The notes: generated from the sequence alone by a model not told the origin. DNA of 60,776 nt from Paenibacillus phytorum (GCF_013141715.1 NZ_WHOA01000070.1:1-60776); one strand, 5' to 3'. Positions 51,143 to 60,301 are shown, counted from the stretch's first letter. A program made the numbers and translations.

Positions 51143-51919
51143 ATGGAGGAACAAGCCTTGAGAAATCTACGCTTTACCATAAGTTATGATGGGACTGCTT
51201 ATTCAGGTTTTCAGATTCAGCCTAAAGCAGACACGATTCAGTTCCGTTTAGAGCAGGCTGTTTTCATGTTGACTGGTGAGAAGGTGAAAGTCATCTCATC
51301 TGGGCGTACAGATGCCGGTGTACACGCGAAAGCACAAGTTATTAATTTCAGCACGAATTCAAAGATTCCAGTGGAACGTTGGTGTTTAGCTCTAAATGCT
51401 AGATTACCCAGAGATATCGTCGCACATACCGCGGAAGAAGTCCTTCCTTCCTTTCATTCTCGCAAAGCCGCGAAACGTAAAACTTACTGCTTTTCAATTC
51501 GCTCGGCGCGCTTCCCTGATGTCTTTCACCGCAACTATGAATACCATCATCCTACGCATTTGAATGTGGAAGCCATGAGAGAGGCGCTCCCTTGCTTGTT
51601 AGGTGAGCATGATTTTACTTCGTTTTGCACGGTGAGGACAGATAAGGAAGTAAAGGTGAGAACCCTCTACGAGGTTCGTCTGGAAACGGAAGCTGACGAG
51701 TTATCTACGACGGGGAAAATTGCCCGAATCCGATTAATCGTAACGGGTAATGGTTTCCTTTATAACATGGTTAGGATTATCGCAGGAACGCTAATTCAGA
51801 TTGGTGAAGGCAAGAGACCCAGCAGCGATATGCAGCGGATTCTTGAAGCTAGAGACCGATCTCAAGCAGGTCCTACGGCCGAAGCTATGGGTTTAACGTT
51901 ATGGAGAGTCGACTATTAA
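51143..51919 (+). CDS. truA: tRNA pseudouridine(38-40) synthase
   Basis: 258 aa. Catalytic Asp57 in SSGRTDAGVHAKAQV; dimer-fold motifs NGFLYNMVRIIAGTLIQIG. TAGGAAGG upstream. The intervening ecfA1-ecfA2-ecfT transporter genes found here in B. subtilis are absent, so truA follows rplQ directly. Confidence 0.96.
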   Translation: MEEQALRNLRFTISYDGTAYSGFQIQPKADTIQFRLEQAVFMLTGEKVKVISSGRTDAGVHAKAQVINFSTNSKIPVERWCLALNARLPRDIVAHTAEEVLPSFHSRKAAKRKTYCFSIRSARFPDVFHRNYEYHHPTHLNVEAMREALPCLLGEHDFTSFCTVRTDKEVKVRTLYEVRLETEADELSTTGKIARIRLIVTGNGFLYNMVRIIAGTLIQIGEGKRPSSDMQRILEARDRSQAGPTAEAMGLTLWRVDY

Positions 51920-51936
51920 AAAGCTTAAAACACTAC

Positions 51937-51965
51937 TTGCTTCTTATCGATGTTTCGTGTAAAAT
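51937..51965 (+). promoter_or_regulatory. Promoter of rplM-rpsI
   Basis: TTGCTT at 51937-51942 and TAAAAT at 51960-51965 with 17-bp spacing, between truA and rplM. Confidence 0.78.
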
Positions 51966-51969
51966 ATAA

Positions 51970-52085
51970 CTTGGCGTTTCGTGATCGGCTACCCCACAGC
52001 CCCTGATCACAAATGGCCGTCAACCATCCATCATTTATGTAAATTAACAATAATAATTATGTATTGAGATATATTTTTAGGAGGA
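51970..52085 (+). promoter_or_regulatory. L13-type ribosomal leader
   Basis: Starts just after the promoter. Strong hairpin GTGATC-GGC ... GCC-CCT-GATCAC at 51981-52010, then GGCCGTCAACC. The position fits the L13 leader family known before rplM in Firmicutes; I could not verify the covariance model match. Confidence 0.6.
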
Positions 52086-52091
52086 TTAAGC

Positions 52092-52529
52092 ATGCGCACC
52101 ACATATATGGCTAAGCCAAATGAAGTAGAGCGTAAATGGTACATTGTTGACGCTGCAGGCCAAACACTTGGCCGTCTTGCAAGTGAAGTTGCTAGCATTA
52201 TCCGCGGTAAGCACAAACCGGAGTTCACTCCACACGTAGATACTGGCGATTTCGTTGTTGTTATCAATGCTTCCCAAATTAAGCTAACAGGTAAGAAAAT
52301 GCAAAACAAAATGTACTACCGTCACTCTTTATACCAAGGTGGTTTAAAAGTGACTTCTGCTCAGGATTTGCTGAACAGCAAGCCTGATCGCATGATCGAA
52401 TTTGCCGTACACGGTATGCTTCCTAAGAACCGTCTTGGCGACAGCTTGAAAACTAAGCTTAAAGTCTACGGTGGAGCAGAGCACCCGCACCAAGCACAAC
52501 TACCAGAAGTCTGGAATCTTCGCGGTTAA
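52092..52529 (+). CDS. rplM: 50S ribosomal protein L13
   Basis: 145 aa early-assembly protein. [35 protein letters not shown] and [21 protein letters not shown] upstream. Paired with rpsI 18 nt later. Confidence 0.99.
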   Translation: MRTTYMAKPNEVERKWYIVDAAGQTLGRLASEVASIIRGKHKPEFTPHVDTGDFVVVINASQIKLTGKKMQNKMYYRHSLYQGGLKVTSAQDLLNSKPDRMIEFAVHGMLPKNRLGDSLKTKLKVYGGAEHPHQAQLPEVWNLRG

Positions 52530-52547
52530 TATAAGGAGGAACGTTTC

Positions 52548-52940
52548 GTGGCACAAGTTCAATATTATGGAACGGGTCGTCGTAAACACTCGGTAGCGCG
52601 CGTGCGCTTAGTACCGGGTGAAGGACGCATCATTATCAATAAACGTGATCTAGATGAGTATTTCGGTCTAGAAACGTTGAAACTGATCGTTAAACAACCA
52701 TTGACATTAACTGAGACTGTCGGTAAATACGATGTTCTAGTTCTTGCAAATGGTGGTGGAATCAGCGGACAAGCTGGAGCAATTCGTCACGGGATTTCCC
52801 GTGCATTGCTGAAAGCTGATCCGGAATACCGTGGATCCCTGAAAAAAGCAGGTTTCTTAACACGTGATTCCCGTATGAAAGAGCGTAAAAAATATGGATT
52901 GAAAGCCGCTCGTCGCGCTCCTCAATTCTCCAAACGTTAA
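52548..52940 (+). CDS. rpsI: 30S ribosomal protein S9
   Basis: 130 aa; basic C-terminal tail [17 protein letters not shown] reaches the P-site tRNA. GTG start after AAGGAGG. Followed by a terminator. Confidence 0.99.
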   Translation: MAQVQYYGTGRRKHSVARVRLVPGEGRIIINKRDLDEYFGLETLKLIVKQPLTLTETVGKYDVLVLANGGGISGQAGAIRHGISRALLKADPEYRGSLKKAGFLTRDSRMKERKKYGLKAARRAPQFSKR

Positions 52941-52966
52941 GATTTTGCGCCTCTGGCGCTCAAGAG

Positions 52967-53007
52967 GAACCTTTCCTGCATTATGCTGGAAAGGTTTTTT
53001 CTTTTTG
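52967..53007 (+). terminator. Terminator after rpsI
   Basis: AACCTTTCC / GGAAAGGTT stem with an 11-base loop, then TTTTCTTTTT. Confidence 0.88.
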
Positions 53008-53080
53008 TACATAAAGAGATGCCTTGAGCCAACTAACAACATGGATTTAACGAAGTTAATACCAAAATGATAAAAAGTAA

Positions 53081-53108
53081 TTGACACAAAGAAGAACTCA
53101 GCTATAAT
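53081..53108 (+). promoter_or_regulatory. Promoter of cysH-sat
   Basis: TTGACA at 53081-53086 and TATAAT at 53103-53108, 16-bp spacer. AT-rich sequence follows to AGGAGG. No S-box or T-box seen; a CymR/CysL-type regulator might act but no site could be assigned. Confidence 0.8.
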
Positions 53109-53163
53109 TAAATATAAATCATACAATAACAGTCGGGATTATAGACTTTAGGAGGTATTTACT

Positions 53164-53856
53164 ATGAATCTCTTTGAAAAAGAAGCTTTTGTAACGAAAG
53201 CAGCTGAAGAATTCGAAAACCAATCACCAGAAGCGATATTGAAACTCGCCGTTGACACATTCTCAAGCCTAACGCTTGCTTGCAGTTTTGGTGCAGAAGA
53301 TGTTGTGCTTGTTGATATGCTGCAAAAAATTAATCCGAATGTAGATATTTTTTACTTGGATACAAACGTTCATTTCGCTGAAACCTATGAAACAAGAGAT
53401 CGCCTAGAACAGCATTATGGGACTAAATTCGTTCAGGTATTGCCAAAGCTTACACTTGATGAACAAGCTGAGAAATTTGGCGATGAGCTATGGAAAAGCG
53501 ATGCAAACCAATGCTGCAACATTCGTAAAGTTGATCCGCTAACTGATATTCTTAAAAACTATGACGCATGGATCACGGGAATCCGCCGCGACCAAGCGCC
53601 TACTCGCGCAAATGCTAAAAAAGTGGAGTACGATGTTAAATTTGGTTTAATTAAATTCAATCCACTAGCAAGCTGGACATCCGAAGATGTATGGAATTAC
53701 ATTCGCGAGAATAATGTAATCTATAATCCGCTGCATGACCGTAATTACCCTAGCATCGGCTGCACGCACTGCACACGCCAAGTAGCAGAAGGAGAAGATC
53801 CACGCGCTGGTCGTTGGGCAAACATCGAGAAAACGGAATGCGGTCTTCATAAATAA
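53164..53856 (+). CDS. cysH: Adenylylsulfate/phosphoadenylylsulfate reductase, [4Fe-4S] type
   Basis: 230 aa, reduces activated sulfate to sulfite in assimilation. Nucleotide-binding N-terminus (TLACSFGAEDVVLVDML); cluster ligands C117-C118 and C200-x-x-C203; catalytic ECGLH with C226. The CC...CxxC set marks the iron-sulfur form, which usually accepts APS directly; this fits the absence of an APS kinase next door. Followed 27 nt later by sat. TTTAGGAGG upstream. Confidence 0.94.
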   Translation: MNLFEKEAFVTKAAEEFENQSPEAILKLAVDTFSSLTLACSFGAEDVVLVDMLQKINPNVDIFYLDTNVHFAETYETRDRLEQHYGTKFVQVLPKLTLDEQAEKFGDELWKSDANQCCNIRKVDPLTDILKNYDAWITGIRRDQAPTRANAKKVEYDVKFGLIKFNPLASWTSEDVWNYIRENNVIYNPLHDRNYPSIGCTHCTRQVAEGEDPRAGRWANIEKTECGLHK

Positions 53857-53883
53857 GAAGCGAAATGATGGAGGTGCTAGTTA

Positions 53884-55056
53884 ATGCCTACGATCAAACC
53901 GCATGGCGGCGAATTAATCAATCGATTGGTTCCCGCAGAACAAAGAGAAGAGCTGCTCAAACGCGCGGCGTCTTTGAAACATATCCGGGTAAATTCTTGG
54001 ACGATTTCTGACCTGGATCTTATTGCAGTAGGAGCTTTCTCACCGCTTACCGGTTTTATGGATGAGGAAAACTACAACTCTGTAGTTGAAACTATGCGTC
54101 TGACGAATGGAACAGTATGGAGCATTCCAATTACGCTATCCATTGTTCGTGATGTTGCAGCTACCATCACGATCGGAGAGCAAGTAGCGCTTATTGGCGA
54201 TGAGGATAACATTGTTTATGCCATTTTAGACACTACAAGTATCTACAAAGTTGACCAAACGAATGAAGCAGTTAAAGTCTTCAAAACGGATGACATGGCT
54301 CACCCAGGCGTAGATAAACTCTTCTCGCGTTCGTCTACGAATATTGGAGGACCGATCCAACTGCTAAATCGCCCTAAACCAAAGAAATTTGAAGAGTTTT
54401 ACTTCGATCCATCGGAGACACGCCGTATTTTTGCCGAGAAAGGCTGGAAAACTGTCGTTGGTTTTCAAACACGTAATCCCGTCCACCGTGCACACGAATA
54501 TATTCAAAAGTCAGCAATGGAAATCGTGGATGCTCTTTTCCTTAATCCGCTAGTAGGTGAGACCAAATCAGATGACATCTCTGCAGATGTTCGTATGAAA
54601 AGTTACTTGGTATTGCTCGAGAACTACTATCCGAAGGATCGAACTTTCTTAGGTGTATACCCGGCTGCTATGCGCTATGCAGGACCTCGTGAGGCGATTC
54701 TACACGCAATTGTGCGTAGAAACTATGGATGTACGCATTTCATCGTAGGACGCGATCACGCGGGTGTTGGCGACTACTACGGCACGTATGAAGCGCAAGA
54801 GATTTTTAGTAATTTTACGGCAGAAGAAATTGGGATTACTCCACTATTCTTTGAGCACAGCTTCTTCTGTACGAAATGTGGCAATATGGCATCTAGTAAA
54901 ACTTGTCCGCATGATAAGTCCCACCATATGCATCTCTCCGGCACCAAGGTTCGTGGATTGCTTAGAGACGGTCAATGCCCGCCTCCGGAGTTCACACGTC
55001 CTGAGGTTGCTCAGGTTCTTATAGAAGGTCTAAGAGACCCTGAATATCAAGTTTAA
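53884..55056 (+). CDS. sat: Sulfate adenylyltransferase (ATP sulfurylase)
   Basis: 390 aa, forms APS from sulfate and ATP. Catalytic motif [13 protein letters not shown], then [12 protein letters not shown]; a C-terminal cysteine set [13 protein letters not shown] typical of monomer-type bacterial Sat. No fused APS kinase domain. With cysH it makes a two-gene activation-reduction module. GGAGGTG upstream. It ends just before a strong hairpin. Confidence 0.96.
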   Translation: MPTIKPHGGELINRLVPAEQREELLKRAASLKHIRVNSWTISDLDLIAVGAFSPLTGFMDEENYNSVVETMRLTNGTVWSIPITLSIVRDVAATITIGEQVALIGDEDNIVYAILDTTSIYKVDQTNEAVKVFKTDDMAHPGVDKLFSRSSTNIGGPIQLLNRPKPKKFEEFYFDPSETRRIFAEKGWKTVVGFQTRNPVHRAHEYIQKSAMEIVDALFLNPLVGETKSDDISADVRMKSYLVLLENYYPKDRTFLGVYPAAMRYAGPREAILHAIVRRNYGCTHFIVGRDHAGVGDYYGTYEAQEIFSNFTAEEIGITPLFFEHSFFCTKCGNMASSKTCPHDKSHHMHLSGTKVRGLLRDGQCPPPEFTRPEVAQVLIEGLRDPEYQV

Positions 55057-55070
55057 GCAAGGTATATTTG

Positions 55071-55127
55071 TCCACCCTGTCCCATATAGATGTTACAGAG
55101 TCTATGGGGAACAGAGGTGGATTTTTT
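55071..55127 (+). terminator. Terminator after sat that contains the cwlD ribosome site
   Basis: TCCACC-CTGT-CCCATATAGA (55071-55090) folds onto TCTATGGGGA-ACAG-AGGTGGA (55101-55121) around a ten-base loop; six Ts run directly into the cwlD ATG at 55128. AGGTGG in the right arm is the only good Shine-Dalgarno sequence for cwlD. It therefore looks like both a terminator of cysH-sat and a translation block for any read-through cwlD message. Confidence 0.8.
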
Positions 55128-55883
55128 ATGCGCAAAAGGAAGAAGAGGCTGGTCGTTTGGCTGACTTTTAACAGTAGTCTTAAGCTTGTTCTCTCGACCT
55201 TGCTGGTCGCACTTGTTGTCTTCATCTATGCCTATGAGCTGCCGGCAACGAAGACGTGGTCAGATTGGAATTTACCTTTGTCGGGTAAAACAATTGCTCT
55301 GGATGCGGGTCATGGCGGACCTGATGGTGGGGCTTCCAGCAAGGAAGGAGTTGTTGAGAAAGATATCAATTTAGCGATCACACTTCATATTCGTGATTAT
55401 TTGCAGCAGGCGGGTGCGCTAGTCATTATGACAAGGGAAACGGATACCGATTTGGCTGAACCCGGCACAAAGGGCTATAGTAAAAGAAAGACACAAGATC
55501 TCCACAACCGTGCCGATCTCATCGATGAGAATAAGGCAGATTTGTTTCTCAGTGTCCACTTAAACAGCATACCTTCCCAGAAATGGAGAGGCGCACAAAC
55601 GTTCTATTACCCGAATAATCCAAATAACCCTAATCTAGCCGCACTCATTCAGTTGGAATTAAAGAATAACTTAGAGAATACCGATCGTGTTGCCAAGCCG
55701 GCGGACAAGACTGTTTATTTATTAAAAACGCTAAAAATTCCGAGTGCTCTTGTAGAAGTGGGTTTCCTATCAAATCCAGAAGAAGCAAGACTGCTTGCAA
55801 GTGAGAAATATCAGAAGATGGTGGCAGCATCTGTTTATCGAGGTATCTTAAGATATTATGCTGGGGAAAAAGTGGGTTCCTAA
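55128..55883 (+). CDS. cwlD: N-acetylmuramoyl-L-alanine amidase CwlD
   Basis: 251 aa Amidase_3 enzyme that helps make muramic-delta-lactam in spore cortex. N-terminal membrane anchor (LKLVLSTLLVALVVFIYAYE); zinc-amidase motifs ALDAGHGGPDGGAS, LSVHLNS and a late ALVEVGFLSN (Glu). ATG 55128 (MRKRKKRL) is used; the open frame runs back through the hairpin to 55068, but those residues show no signal features. In Bacillus expression is sporulation-specific and requires GerD-linked germination to matter; SalA follows as in B. subtilis. Confidence 0.94.
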   Translation: MRKRKKRLVVWLTFNSSLKLVLSTLLVALVVFIYAYELPATKTWSDWNLPLSGKTIALDAGHGGPDGGASSKEGVVEKDINLAITLHIRDYLQQAGALVIMTRETDTDLAEPGTKGYSKRKTQDLHNRADLIDENKADLFLSVHLNSIPSQKWRGAQTFYYPNNPNNPNLAALIQLELKNNLENTDRVAKPADKTVYLLKTLKIPSALVEVGFLSNPEEARLLASEKYQKMVAASVYRGILRYYAGEKVGS

Positions 55884-55943
55884 TCAAAATGTGTTATAAT
55901 TAAGGCCACAATTACAATGTCCGAATAAAGGTGTGGTGTGGCT

Positions 55944-57032
55944 ATGATAAACAAAGACCAACTATTAAAAGCGTTACAACCTCTTGTGGAACCTCATTAC
56001 AATAAAAGCGTTGTGGATCTTAATTTAGTTAGAGATGTGATGTTTAAAGAAGATAACGTGTCTTTAAGCTTAATTGTCACGACCGAGGATGAGGCTTTCA
56101 AAGAAAAAGCGAAGGTTTATATTCAGCAAACTTTAGGAAAATTGGGTATTGCACAAGTACATATTCGTTTCAGACTCATGACTGATTATGAGCGTAATCA
56201 GATTAAAGATACGTCTCAACCGGCCGCAGAGAAACCAACCCAACCCATCCAACCACCGATTGAACAACCAATACTGGGAGAAGCCTCTACAGTTGAGTTT
56301 ATAGCTGTTGCAAGTGGCAAAGGTGGTGTGGGTAAATCAACCGTGACTGTTAATTTAGCCGTTGCCTTGGCCCGCCAAGGGAAAAAGGTAGGGATCATTG
56401 ACGCTGATATATACGGTTTCAGTATCCCTGATATGATGGGCATCGAAGAACAGCCGAAACTTGTTGATAATGTCATTATGCCAGTTGAGAAATTTGGTGT
56501 AAAAGTAATCTCTATGGGCTTCTTTGTTCAAGATAATGCGCCTGTTGTTTGGCGTGGTCCTATGCTAGGGAAAATGCTTCGCAATTTCTTCAATGAAGTC
56601 AATTGGGGAGATGTTGAATACATCCTTCTGGATCTTCCACCGGGAACGGGAGATGTAGCGCTAGACGTGCATCAGCTTATCCCGCAAAGTAAAGAAGTGA
56701 TCGTTACAACACCGCATGCCACAGCAGCTTTCGTAGCCGCTAGAGCTGGAGCGATGGCCATTCAAACAAACCATGAAATTCTAGGTATTGTGGAGAACAT
56801 GTCCTATTATGAATGCAAAGATGGCAGCATAGATTACGTATTCGGTAAGGGTGGTGGAGCTAAACTGGCGGAAGATTTGCATAGTGAATTATTAGCGCAG
56901 ATTCCACTTGGAGCTCCCGACAATCATGTCTCGGAAATCGACTATTCACCGTCTGTCTACAAAGCAGACTCAAAAGCTGGACAAATCTATTTGGATATGG
57001 CTACAAATATCATTTCCAAATTGGAAAAATAA
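55944..57032 (+). CDS. salA: Mrp/SalA-type P-loop ATPase
   Basis: 362 aa. N-terminal MIP18/DUF59 domain (about residues 1-90), a proline-rich linker (QPTQPIQPPIEQP-like), then a deviant Walker A ASGKGGVGKST and LLDLPPGTGDVAL. The CxxC near ENMSYYEC that Fe-S carrier Mrp proteins use is absent (only one Cys), matching Bacillus SalA, a regulator of scoC, rather than an Fe-S scaffold. ATG 55944 is preferred to GTG 55938 by spacing to AAAGGTG. Between cwlD and gerD as in B. subtilis. Confidence 0.9.
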   Translation: MINKDQLLKALQPLVEPHYNKSVVDLNLVRDVMFKEDNVSLSLIVTTEDEAFKEKAKVYIQQTLGKLGIAQVHIRFRLMTDYERNQIKDTSQPAAEKPTQPIQPPIEQPILGEASTVEFIAVASGKGGVGKSTVTVNLAVALARQGKKVGIIDADIYGFSIPDMMGIEEQPKLVDNVIMPVEKFGVKVISMGFFVQDNAPVVWRGPMLGKMLRNFFNEVNWGDVEYILLDLPPGTGDVALDVHQLIPQSKEVIVTTPHATAAFVAARAGAMAIQTNHEILGIVENMSYYECKDGSIDYVFGKGGGAKLAEDLHSELLAQIPLGAPDNHVSEIDYSPSVYKADSKAGQIYLDMATNIISKLEK

Positions 57033-57034
57033 TA

Positions 57035-57071
57035 GAAAGGGCATACGGAGAAATCCGCATGCCCTTTTTAC
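57035..57071. terminator. Bidirectional terminator between salA and gerD
   Basis: AAAGGGCATACGGA-GAAA-TCCGCATGCCCTTT, with Ts on the plus side and As on the other. Serves both convergent genes. Confidence 0.88.
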
Positions 57072-57079
57072 ATTCATAT

Positions 57080-57871
57080 TTACGAATCCGAAGCGCTGGA
57101 GTCATCCTTTTTCTTTTCGCCATCTTGCTTTTGGGAGTCTCCCGAATCACTTTTCTGATCTTTCTTTTTGTCTCCTCCACTATCACCGCCGCTATCTCCC
57201 TTGCCGCCACTGTCCCCTTTATTTTGAGCACTCTTAGCCGTAGGCATCTGCTCGGGCTTACTTTGTTGGGCAATGGCTGCCTTAAGGAGGTCAACCATAT
57301 GTGCACGGAATAAAGGACTTTGGATGGATTCTTCCATAACCGTCATCATTTGCTGGCGATAGGCTGCTGTTTTCATGACATCTAGCATCATCTTTTCATA
57401 TTCCGGGTTTTTCATAACATCAACGAGTGATTTCTGATATTCTGGGTCCTTTAATAGCTCTTTGAACATCTGTTTGGTTTCTTTTTGGATAGCCTTAGCA
57501 AAATCACCGGCAAACTTAGGGTCTTTCATCATATCAGTGAGGAACATGTTATTCTCTTTTGCTGTGAGGACATCCTTCACAGCCATTTGCAATTGCAAAG
57601 ATTCATTTGCAGACAAAAGTTTGATTTGAGATTGACCAGCTACACCATTGGCACCCACATCACCATTCATTATGCTTCGGTTAGCCGCACTGATTGCTTT
57701 CTTCCCATCCTCTGACTTCAAAATATCAAGTATCATGGTCTTTTGCTCTTTATATGTGTTAGCTTGAGATTGACCTTGACCTTTTGAACTATCTGATCCA
57801 CATGAAGCGAGAAGTAAGGCGATAGAAATGAGTGGTAGGACTTGCAGCTTCCTGAACTTAGTTGTTAACAT
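57080..57871 (-). CDS. gerD: Spore germination lipoprotein GerD
   Basis: 263 aa. Lipobox LLASC after a hydrophobic signal, so lipid-anchored. The core has repeated helix-forming DPxY/F segments (KDPKFAGDF, KDPEYQKSL, KNPEYEKMM) that form the GerD alpha-helical trimer rope in relatives. The C-terminal ~50 residues are a low-complexity Gly-Ser-Asp-Lys tail. GerD clusters nutrient receptors in the inner spore membrane. A CATACTA -10 on the minus strand fits sigma-G. Confidence 0.93.
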   Translation of the reverse strand: MLTTKFRKLQVLPLISIALLLASCGSDSSKGQGQSQANTYKEQKTMILDILKSEDGKKAISAANRSIMNGDVGANGVAGQSQIKLLSANESLQLQMAVKDVLTAKENNMFLTDMMKDPKFAGDFAKAIQKETKQMFKELLKDPEYQKSLVDVMKNPEYEKMMLDVMKTAAYRQQMMTVMEESIQSPLFRAHMVDLLKAAIAQQSKPEQMPTAKSAQNKGDSGGKGDSGGDSGGDKKKDQKSDSGDSQKQDGEKKKDDSSASDS

Positions 57872-57905
57872 AAAAGCATGCTCCCTTCCCTAGCTTAATA
57901 GTTGT

Positions 57906-57935
57906 TAGTATGTGTGGTTCGGGATAGATTATAAG
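57906..57935 (-). promoter_or_regulatory. Possible sigma-G promoter of gerD
   Basis: On the minus strand CATACTA (57912-57906) is a perfect forespore -10; CTTATA (57935-57930) lies 17 bp upstream as a weak -35. B. subtilis gerD is sigma-G dependent. Confidence 0.42.
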
Positions 57936-58009
57936 GGCCATTCATTGGCTTTTTACCGTAAACGTTGGTACAATTAACAATTAGAGTTGAAGTATGGGGG
58001 TAATTGATC

Positions 58010-58606
58010 TTGACGCTACGGAAGTGGTTTCACTTATTTTGGACAACATTGTTATTAGGAATGATTGTATCTATAGGGATTGGACTCATCTTACAATATT
58101 CCGACAAAGAATTTTCGGTTATGGGGTTATCGGCAGTAGGTTTTAATGTATTAAATATGTTGCTTGGTGGTGCGACAATAAGCGTTCTGAGCCAAATGGG
58201 CTTTTTTGCTTATCTGATTGTTAGGTTCATTGCTGCAGGTATCATTCGCTCCAAGACCGTATGGGATCTTTTACAATTGGCTGTCGTTATTGTTGTCTTA
58301 TTTGATCTCGTATATTTGAGAATGACTAATTTTGAGGGCACAGAATCCGTTTTGAGCTACTCGATTTTACCTGCTATCATATTGGTAATTTCCATTGCAG
58401 TTGCGTATTGGAAGGTAAAGATGACGAATCGGAACGCTTTTATCCCGACATTGTTCTTTATGTGCGCTGTATCTGTCCTTGAAGCAGTACCTGCATTAAA
58501 GCTAGATAACGCAGCATCAAGTCTATTTATGTTGGCTCCGTTGCTTGTTTGTAATGCATGGCAAATTTTGATTCTACATAAAATATTGGATAACAAAAAG
58601 AGCTAA
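58010..58606 (+). CDS. kbaA: KinB-signalling pathway activation protein KbaA
   Basis: 198 aa integral membrane protein with about six hydrophobic helices. WFHLFWTTLLLGM near the start and LVYLRMTNFEG in a loop resemble B. subtilis KbaA, needed for KinB input to the sporulation phosphorelay. TTG 58010 is preferred (GGGGG 9 nt upstream); TTG 58004 is alternative. Its stop codon lies inside the terminator stem. Confidence 0.88.
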   Translation: MTLRKWFHLFWTTLLLGMIVSIGIGLILQYSDKEFSVMGLSAVGFNVLNMLLGGATISVLSQMGFFAYLIVRFIAAGIIRSKTVWDLLQLAVVIVVLFDLVYLRMTNFEGTESVLSYSILPAIILVISIAVAYWKVKMTNRNAFIPTLFFMCAVSVLEAVPALKLDNAASSLFMLAPLLVCNAWQILILHKILDNKKS

Positions 58607-58625
58607 TCTAATTAGCTCTTTTTTG
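58595..58625. terminator. Bidirectional terminator between kbaA and pdaB
   Basis: AAAAAGAGCTAAT-CTA-ATTAGCTCTTTTTT. The TAA of kbaA is in the left arm. Serves both convergent genes. Confidence 0.9.
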
Positions 58626-58642
58626 AATCTGAGCATAGCTCA

Positions 58643-59425
58643 TTAATGGATTTGTTTCATTGCCTGGTCTTCAACTGGTTTCGTCTCCACCTGGGTTTGT
58701 TTGATTAGCTCACTTACCGTAACGAATTCGTAACCCTTAGCTCTTAACTGCTCAATGATAACTGGTAAGGCCTCATGTGTCTGCTGAGAGGAATCGCTTG
58801 CGTGCAGTAAAACAATATCTCCTGGATGTGCTTTGGATACTACACGGTTAATGATGGTATCCACACCTTTGTTTAACCAGTCTTGAGAATCGGTATCCCA
58901 TTGGATAACCGAATAACCTAAATCATCCGCAATTCGAAGCACCCGTTTGTCGAAGTCACCATTGGGAAGGCGGATTAGGTTCGGTTCTTTTCCGATCAAT
59001 TCCGTTAAAATACCATGTGCTGTAGTAATTTGTTTGCGTATTTCTTCATCGCTTAGCGTACTATAATTATCATGTTTGTTGCCGTGACTGCCAATTTCGA
59101 AACCGTCCTTCTTGATATGCTCTACAATCTCTGGGTGACTCTTGCTCCACGGAGAGGATAAGAAGAAGGTGGCATCCTTCACACCTTTTTCCTTAAGAAT
59201 TTTCAAAATAGGTTCAGCACGCTTCTCTCCCCATGAAATATCAAAGGTCAGGGCAATAACCTTTCTTTCGGTCTGCACGCTATAGATAGCGGAGGGCTCT
59301 GCATTGGAAAAGACGGATACATTACTTTGTTCGGAATAAACAATAGCGGCAGCGAAGACGATGGCAAGCGCGATAAACACATATTGTTTAAACTTACGAC
59401 CATTTACAACGAAAAAGTAGTTCAT
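58643..59425 (-). CDS. pdaB: Polysaccharide deacetylase PdaB
   Basis: 260 aa NodB-type deacetylase needed for late spore cortex stability in Bacillus. N-terminal transmembrane anchor (YVFIALAIVFAAAIVY); catalytic ALTFDISWGE (in place of the usual TFDDG), FEIGSHGNKHDNYS with metal His residues, and RLPNGDFDKRVL. The Asp-Ile-Ser variant of the TFDDG motif is shared by PdaB proteins. GAGGAGGTAC upstream on the minus strand. Confidence 0.94.
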   Translation of the reverse strand: MNYFFVVNGRKFKQYVFIALAIVFAAAIVYSEQSNVSVFSNAEPSAIYSVQTERKVIALTFDISWGEKRAEPILKILKEKGVKDATFFLSSPWSKSHPEIVEHIKKDGFEIGSHGNKHDNYSTLSDEEIRKQITTAHGILTELIGKEPNLIRLPNGDFDKRVLRIADDLGYSVIQWDTDSQDWLNKGVDTIINRVVSKAHPGDIVLLHASDSSQQTHEALPVIIEQLRAKGYEFVTVSELIKQTQVETKPVEDQAMKQIH

Positions 59426-59538
59426 GGATAGCTTGTACCTCCTCTAAGCCTTACATACGGGCAAGGCTTGTATACTCTTTAGTAAATAATGTATGCTCGT
59501 ACACAGTACTTATGCTTCCGAAATTGGAGGGAACGAAA

Positions 59539-60150
59539 ATGAAATTCCGACAACTGTTCCAACATTTTAAAGAAATGAAACATTATTTCATCGTCGTCGT
59601 TTTAGTTTTTGGGTTTAGTTTATATTTAGGTTGGGCGAATTCAGATCAGTTTTCTCACTTCTTAGAAGGGCAGATGAAGGGGCTCAAATCTTTAAGTCAA
59701 TCTCTAAGCAGTAAGGATAATCCCCAATTATGGTTTTTTATTTTCATCTTTTTAAATAATGCGATAAAGTCTGTGGTCATTATCTTTCTTGGCCTATTAC
59801 TAGGTATTCTGCCACTCTTTATGTTGATCGCTAACGGGATGATACTCGGATATGTACTTTCCTTACAAACGCATGAAAGCACATTGTCCGTCGTTCTGAA
59901 GGGGATTCTTCCGCATGGTATTATTGAAATTCCGGTCATATTAATTGCCTGTGCATATGGGCTTAAATTAGGTTTATTGGTCTGGAAATCCGGAGCGCAG
60001 CTCTTTGTACCTGATAAAGACAAAACCGCACGTGCGGAGCTGGTTAGAATACTCCATTTAACAAAGCCATTAATCGTATCCATTGTTGTGCTTTTGCTCG
60101 TCGCGGCAATTATTGAAAGCACACTTACATACTGGTTGGTTCATTTGTAA
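59539..60150 (+). CDS. SpoIIM-like stage II sporulation membrane protein
   Basis: 203 aa with about five transmembrane helices. The SpoIIM-family stretch is NNAIKSVVIIFLGLLLGILP and ANGMILGYVL, then LPHGIIEIPVILIACAYGLK. Canonical spoIIM, which acts with SpoIIP and SpoIID in engulfment, is usually at another locus, so this is called a family member rather than spoIIM itself. ATG 59539 follows TTGGAGGGA. Confidence 0.82.
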   Translation: MKFRQLFQHFKEMKHYFIVVVLVFGFSLYLGWANSDQFSHFLEGQMKGLKSLSQSLSSKDNPQLWFFIFIFLNNAIKSVVIIFLGLLLGILPLFMLIANGMILGYVLSLQTHESTLSVVLKGILPHGIIEIPVILIACAYGLKLGLLVWKSGAQLFVPDKDKTARAELVRILHLTKPLIVSIVVLLLVAAIIESTLTYWLVHL

Positions 60151-60210
60151 AATATTTTCAGAACTTCTGTCATAAAAATGGCAAAATCTGAGCATAACAG
60201 TAAAACGGTA

Positions 60211-60246
60211 AGAAGAGCGGGCCGAATAAGGGTCGGCTCTTCTTTC
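60211..60246 (+). terminator. Probable terminator after the SpoIIM-like gene
   Basis: AGAAGAGC ... GCTCTTCT stem with an imperfect G/C-rich inner part; the T-tract (TTCTTTC) is weak. Confidence 0.55.
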
Positions 60247-60301
60247 AATCAAACTGTAAGTGCCATAAATCTCTACAGTCGAGAGGGGTTTGGATGGATG
60301 T

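Noticed and set aside
57080..57240. GerD C-terminal Gly/Ser/Asp/Lys repeat as a frameshift artefact
   Set aside because: The tail is compositionally biased but in frame, ends at a normal stop next to the terminator, and such tails are common on GerD proteins.
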